Shown piece by piece: positions 58,818 to 64,000 of a stretch of DNA of 64,000 bases; within the stretch, counting starts at the first letter, position 1; each line of letters opens with the position of its first letter. Under the pieces are notes generated by a model. That model worked only from the letters and a program-made list of their open reading frames with translations. It had not been told where the DNA came from and ran no database searches. Origin of the DNA: Iris pallida (lineage: Eukaryota; Streptophyta; Magnoliopsida; Asparagales; Iridaceae); NCBI GenBank assembly GCA_029216955.1, contig JANAVB010015600.1, forward strand, positions 34,786,569 through 34,850,568, given 5' to 3'. Made by a program: the position numbers and the translations under genes.

Positions 58818-61800
58818 CGCCACCGCAACCGGCTACCCCCGCCATGGCCGGCATATCCAAACCCAAAACCCTAAAAATAAAACAAAACTACGACACCACC
58901 ACCCTTACCTCCTCAGCACGTCGGTGCCGGACCCTCGAGTCGCCGCACTCGACGAACGCCGGCCTCCTCTTCCGCTCTGCGCGCCGGAGCGGCGAGCCCC
59001 ACGCGGCCATCATCGGCGGCCGCACTCCGCCCGCGATGTTCTCCCAGCTACCTGGATCCAGAACGCCCGACCGCCTTCTCCTGGCCATGGATAATCGATA
59101 TGTGCTGCCACCGTCCGTCGCCTCTTCCGCCCATCGGTCGTGCGGCGCCGCACAACCCCGAGTGCCGGCGGACCACTTGCGTACACGCGCAGCCTGCGCC
59201 GCTGGAACCCCCAAACTCCCTCTCTTCCGACCGCAGCTCCCCGCTCTTTCTTTTCCTCCCCTCACGCTCTCCCGCTCCCTCTCTCCCGATCGTCCCTTTC
59301 CCTCTCTCTCGAGCTCACTCTTCCTCTTCTCATTCTCACAAAAATTCTTTTATGGTCTTTCTCTTTCCTCCCAAACAGCTACTTTACTAACTTTTATTAT
59401 ATTATATTTAGTTTTATTTCTTTTCATCTTCTTTTACAAGTGTAGCATTAGAAAGATTTTTCCTAGGAAGTTTTTAAGTATGTTATTATTCTTCTTCTTA
59501 TTATTATTTTATAATTATCATTATTGAGAGGAGACAGCCATAGCACAGATGTGTTGTGTGTTATTTATTTATTTATTTATTATTATTATTTTGCTTCTAT
59601 TTTATCTACTTATTAATGTTAAACATATATACAGTAACATAGCATAGTACTATATCTTGTACATACGTTCCATTATAAATATAGTATGTGGTAACAGTAG
59701 GTATATACATTAGTATAGATTTTATATATGAGTAGTCTGTAGTATTATTATTTTATTATTAGTATTTTTATTGATATTAAAAAAATAATGATATTAAATT
59801 TTCTAAACTATTTTGTAACAAAATATGTTATTAAGGGAGGGTGTTGACCCTATACTTGACTTTAAAATTTGATTCAAAGCCTAATTATATTATTATTTTT
59901 TGTACTTTATCTGTAGCTTTTACCTACAAAATTTTATTTTGACAAAAACTTGGTTTTCCTTAAAATGATTTTTCCTATATATTCAAGGATTATCTAAAAT
60001 CTATTTTAAATAACAAAAACATATTTTCAAAGATTATAAATATTATTCTCAAACCATATATATATTTTTATCTATGTTTTTTTTATCCTCCCATCCATGA
60101 ATAAGCCTATTATTCATATTCCTTCGCCAATTTTGTCCTTCCTCCTATCGACCCTAACAAATTCAACCATCCTGGACCCAATGGAACCGTCTGTGCCACT
60201 ATCAGGGGTCACTTTGCATAGTTGTTACACCGAAGTCGCAGTTCGTGCCACCTTGATCATCGCGGCACACCAGGCGTCCTACCAGGCAAGATACCTTGCC
60301 ATTAGCTGTTTATTTTACTTTAGCTCATATTCATGCATTTATTCATTATTTATTTTTCTGTAAAATAAACTGTGCTACATCGTCATGATTAGATAGATCT
60401 TTACTGTGTAGTTATATTTTTTTTACGTATTATTTTTATGCAATTCAAACTTAGATTTAAGGGAGCACCATTTATATGTTGCATTCATAGGCCATGACAC
60501 ATTTTTACCACAGAGTTATGAGTCGCATGTAGAACTCGGACATGCGTGACTGGCTGGCCACCGGTACGTATAAGCCGTGCGATAGGAATAACCGCTAATA
60601 GAGGTTGCATGATTAGTTTGACTTAGCGATTAATAGAGATTTTGTGTTGTGGATACAACATATTAGGTATTGGGAGGGAAGAACAGTTCCTTGCTGTATG
60701 GGCCACATTTACATACTACTATTATACCTGAAGCTCCGTTGGAGACGCATGTTTACCATATTGCACTGATTCCCTCTGATGTTCATGGAACGTTATAGAC
60801 ATTTTCTTACTGATTCCCTCTGACGTTCGTCGAACGTTGTGGACGGATTATACTGATTCCCGATGAGAGGGACGATGCCATTGCTATACAGCCCGAGTGC
60901 CCATATGTGAAGGATCGTTCTTTGCATATTCACTATAGTACGGTTAGGTACCCTATTGCATGCATTCCTTATTTTCTATTATATATCAAAGTTTATATGG
61001 CATGATATTATGTATCTTGTTACGTCCCTATGAGGACCTGGTTATCTCGCCAGGTGTGTGCTCTTATCTTTTGCAGGTGTTCTAGCCGTAGCCATGATCG
61101 TCACTATTTCTTCGAGGATGATTGCACTTAGATCGTCTTCGCTTCGCTCGCCAAAATCTTTCTTTTGTTATGTATTTCTTTTCATAGTTGGTAGTGGATT
61201 TGTCTCCGCCCAACTACATGTACCAAATAACAATTCATAGTTGATTATATGATATCTTTTATTCATTTATTTTGTGTGGGTGAGATTAGACATGGTTCTA
61301 CTGTATTTTACAGCTTACGTATATGTATTATACGGCTGGCATGTCTACGTTCCTAGTCCTACGTATTTTGGGACTGGGGCATTACATATTTTTGTGGTAG
61401 CCAATGCAGGTCAAGATAAATTATTTGGTTACTTTACCGTACCAAGCAAGACTACGTAATAGGATTAGAGTCTAGGATCTCATCCACATACTTGACCTCT
61501 TTCCTCGATTCCATACTCAAACGACCGTTCGACTCATCAATTGCATATTGCTTGATTCCTTCCATCACTATTCTTATCTTCCCTTCGTGCTTGCTAGAGG
61601 ATAGAAAGGTGATCCCTATTAGATAGACTTATTTCAATTGCCCCAATAACATAAGTTTAATTATTTTAAGTTGGGTCGAATGCCTTATGACCTAGCAATC
61701 CTTTTGACCTTGTGACCTATATTAGTAAGTTTACTTAGATTCTAGAATTTAGAGAACCCTAACCCATCTAGTCAACCAAGGACTTGGACAAGAAGACTGT

Positions 61801-62730
61801 AGGACGACTGTATGGAGACCAACACAGGATATGACTTAAAGACTTAAGGAATTGAACTAATTCTGCTTTCTTTCAATCTTAATCTCACGTGCCTATGTTT
61901 TTTTTACTATCTAGACTAATGATGCTAATGTAGCCTAGTTTTTGTAAGCTAATTCTTTATCAAGCTTGATCAAGGCATATGCTATTGAGCGGCCGCTCAC
62001 TAATATATTGTCTAATCAGAACCGGTGCATGATGGTCTGATTAACCAAGTGCACTTTGGTTCGCTTTTGTCTATTATTCTACGTGGATGGAGACCTAATT
62101 AAAACGTGGCCTCTAGAATCCCATCCACGACTGCCTTGACAATTCCTTTAAAAGTATTCGGTCAACTTTGAACCACGTATTCGTATTCGATAATATCGTC
62201 CTTTGAACTCCTTATTGCTTTTGCCTTCACCTGTTTCAGAAGGACGAAGGCGTTGTACTAGAACTTCCTCTAGCCTTCCTATCGATTATGACCATTATCA
62301 GTCGATATTGCTATATCTTCATCCTAAACTACTCGTCCTTTTCTCGGCCCTATCATGACCTTCTAATCGCTTAATTTAGGAGTGAACTTAATTCGTTATT
62401 TTAATCGTGCCATCAACCTACTCTCAAGAAAGCATATCTTCTAAATCTCTAAATTTATTTCTCTTGATATCATGCTATTCTTTATTGCATACTATCTTGA
62501 TTAAACTTTAACCCTAATCATTCTTCTTCTGGCGTTAGTTAGCCATATCCATGATTTATTTTCGTCATTATTTAAGATCGCGATTTTCTAATGCATGTTT
62601 GCATTGAATGTCGTTTCTTTGCCTCTTCCAGTGACTTGATCGTATTCATTACCGATATACCCATGTGACCTTCTCACCCACCCCTATTATTCTTAATTTC
62701 GAGGATGAAATTCTTTTAAGTTGGATAGGA
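58818..62730 (+). mobile_element. Rest of G 5' LTR plus interior, no coding domains seen
   Basis: A C/G-rich block continues to about 59340, then AT-rich sequence with TTA/TTAT runs. A 36-bp direct repeat (ACTGATTCCCTCTGA...) occurs near 60763 and 60810. No convincing primer binding site or retrotransposon domain is visible in any frame; frames of 60-90 codons (60097-60363, 61058-61459) have no recognisable content. The stretch ends with the polypurine-type tract at about 62715-62730. Confidence 0.6.
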
Positions 62731-64000
62731 TGTAAAACCCCTAAATTTCTACTATTTTTTTATTTTTATAGTTTGGTACTTATTTTTTTATTTTGTATTT
62801 GTACGTCGCGGATTTGAATTGTACGTCGTGCGCGAAATTTCATTTTTTGTAATTGCTCGACGAGTGCGAATATGTGCGAGCGTACATATTTTAGATAAAC
62901 ATTTTTCTATTCAAAATAATATATATAATAATTATTTGTATTTTACTTAAAGTTGTGAAAAGTATCGTATCGAGATGGCCAAAACTTATTACTTTTATTT
63001 ATTTATAAAAGGCTATCTTATTTAATAGTGGTAATTTAGAAAACTATTTTTATGCAAATATTCCTTGCATATGAGGTACATGAATTTGAATTCATATATA
63101 TAATTTCATTTTCGAAATTTATTAATATTAATATTTTATTATTCGAAAAGATATTTAAAAATATTTATTATTTTTGAAATTATTATTATTAGTATTTTTG
63201 GAAAATATATTTTGAAATTATTGTAGCAATTTAAATCTTTGATTAGTTTTATGGATTTAATTTAAATAGTTTAAATTTAAAGATAGAATTTATATTTAAT
63301 TTGAGTTTAGATTATCTAGATTTAAATTGGAATTGAATTTGAATTTAGATTTGATTTTATTAATTTAAATTTAATAATTGAATTATCTAATTGGGTTTAA
63401 ATAAATCCTAATCCTTATCCAACTGGGAATTCCAACCTCCTATATAAGGAGAGGTACTCATCCATAAATTTTTACCATCCACAAACGTGCATCGTGTCCG
63501 TGTCCATGCTTGTTCCCTCCACTATACTTCGGTGTTACATATACAAATTCATCTATCGTATCGGACACACCCCGACACCAATAAATCTTTAATCAAATCC
63601 CTAGTCTAAACCTCGTCCCCACTCGCGTCAGCCGCCTCCGCCTCGACTCCCAACCAGCACCCTGCCAACTTCGGCAGCACAACCATCATCGCTGCATCCC
63701 CGTGGCCACCTCCTCTCTCGGCCAGACCCGAGCCCGACCCCAGCCATCTATCACCCGTCACCACCACCATCCTTGCCACCGCCACCATCGGCCTAACCAC
63801 CGCTACAGGATCACCACCACCGCCCGATCCTACATCCCGACCAGCCACCGCCAGCCTCCGTCTCCGCCACAAACCACCACCGCCAATCTTCTCCTCCCGC
63901 AGTACACCGCTGCCACCAACACAACCACCAACTCCATCATCACCACAACCTCGATCCCCCTCACCATCACGATAGCCACCACCACTCAAACCACAACCAC
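62731..64000 (+). repeat. 3' LTR of element G, cut by window end
   Basis: It starts TGTAAAACCCC directly after the polypurine-type tract. The TATATAAGG box recurs near 63441. The C-rich block from 63600 yields a glycine-rich minus frame that is an artefact of composition. Confidence 0.85.

Larger units (their letters stand above)
57538..64000 (+). mobile_element. Element G: chromovirus-like long-LTR element, extends past window
   Basis: TGTAAAACCCCTAAATTT begins at 57538 and again at 62731, and the two copies stay alignable for about 1.27 kb until the window ends. The sequence before the second copy reads TTTCGAGGATGAAATTCTTT followed by a purine-rich stretch, the hallmark before the 3' LTR of chromovirus (Tekay/Del-type) elements, giving a plus orientation. 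No gag, polymerase or integrase is found between the copies. The left 5-bp flank is aaatc (57533-57537); the right one is outside. Confidence 0.75.

Noticed and set aside
58423..58866. Glycine-rich 147-residue minus frame (and its copy at 63606-63989)
   Set aside because: It is antisense to a C-rich, CCACC-repeat part of the G LTR. Both LTRs give the same artefact.
58844..59527. 227-residue plus frame starting MAGISKPK
   Set aside because: It lies in the C-rich leader of the G LTR, ends in low-complexity Phe/Leu and has no recognisable domain.

Overview
This window is plant nuclear DNA, most likely from a flowering plant with a large, repeat-rich genome. I see no host gene, rRNA or tRNA. Almost all of it is LTR retrotransposons inserted into one another, plus the end of one CACTA (En/Spm-type) DNA transposon. 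The species cannot be named from the sequence.

Four Ty3/gypsy elements (A, B, C, D) and a fragment of a fifth (E) belong to one related group. Their polyprotein has gag, a C-H-H-C zinc-knuckle-like motif, an aspartic protease with a D-P-G-S core and, where present, reverse transcriptase, RNase H, a second RNase H and a DD35E integrase. The second RNase H, the large size and extra antisense genes point to the Tat lineage. The exact nest can be read from 5-bp target duplications. D (+, 51145-56044, left part outside the window) holds C (-, 3784-8607 and 50670-51144). C holds E (-, 2311-3783) and A (+, 8608-50664, duplication aggga). A holds B (+, 12219-39913, duplication ctcgt) inside gag. B holds H (-, 20888-31866, duplication aggat) inside integrase. 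The CACTA end lies at 2310 inside E. On the right, an LTR-like segment F (56045-57537) interrupts D, and a chromovirus-like element G (57538 to beyond 64000) interrupts F. Removing B and H in silico restores the reading frames they split.

All gag-pol genes are broken by stop codons and 1-nt frameshifts, so no element here looks autonomous. The unusual content lies outside gag-pol. (1) Elements A and B carry antisense genes between integrase and the 3' LTR, each with a TATA box: a homologous short ORF in both; a multi-exon gene in B for a protein with plant mobile domain (PMD) features; and a spliced gene and a short MAPKK-starting ORF in A. (2) In each of A, B and C a different short motif recurs in both the LTR and the 5' coding region: TTTACGC in A, TGCRCAATC in B, GCCGCATGA in C. 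In A and B it also fills the first intron of an antisense gene. (3) In A, B, C and E the first ATG overlaps the tRNA primer binding site, so the first codons of the 5' ORF are written by that site.

H and G are a different kind of element, with very long LTRs, little coding content, and the chromovirus-type sequence next to the polypurine tract. Microsatellites and minisatellites in H differ in copy number between its two LTRs.
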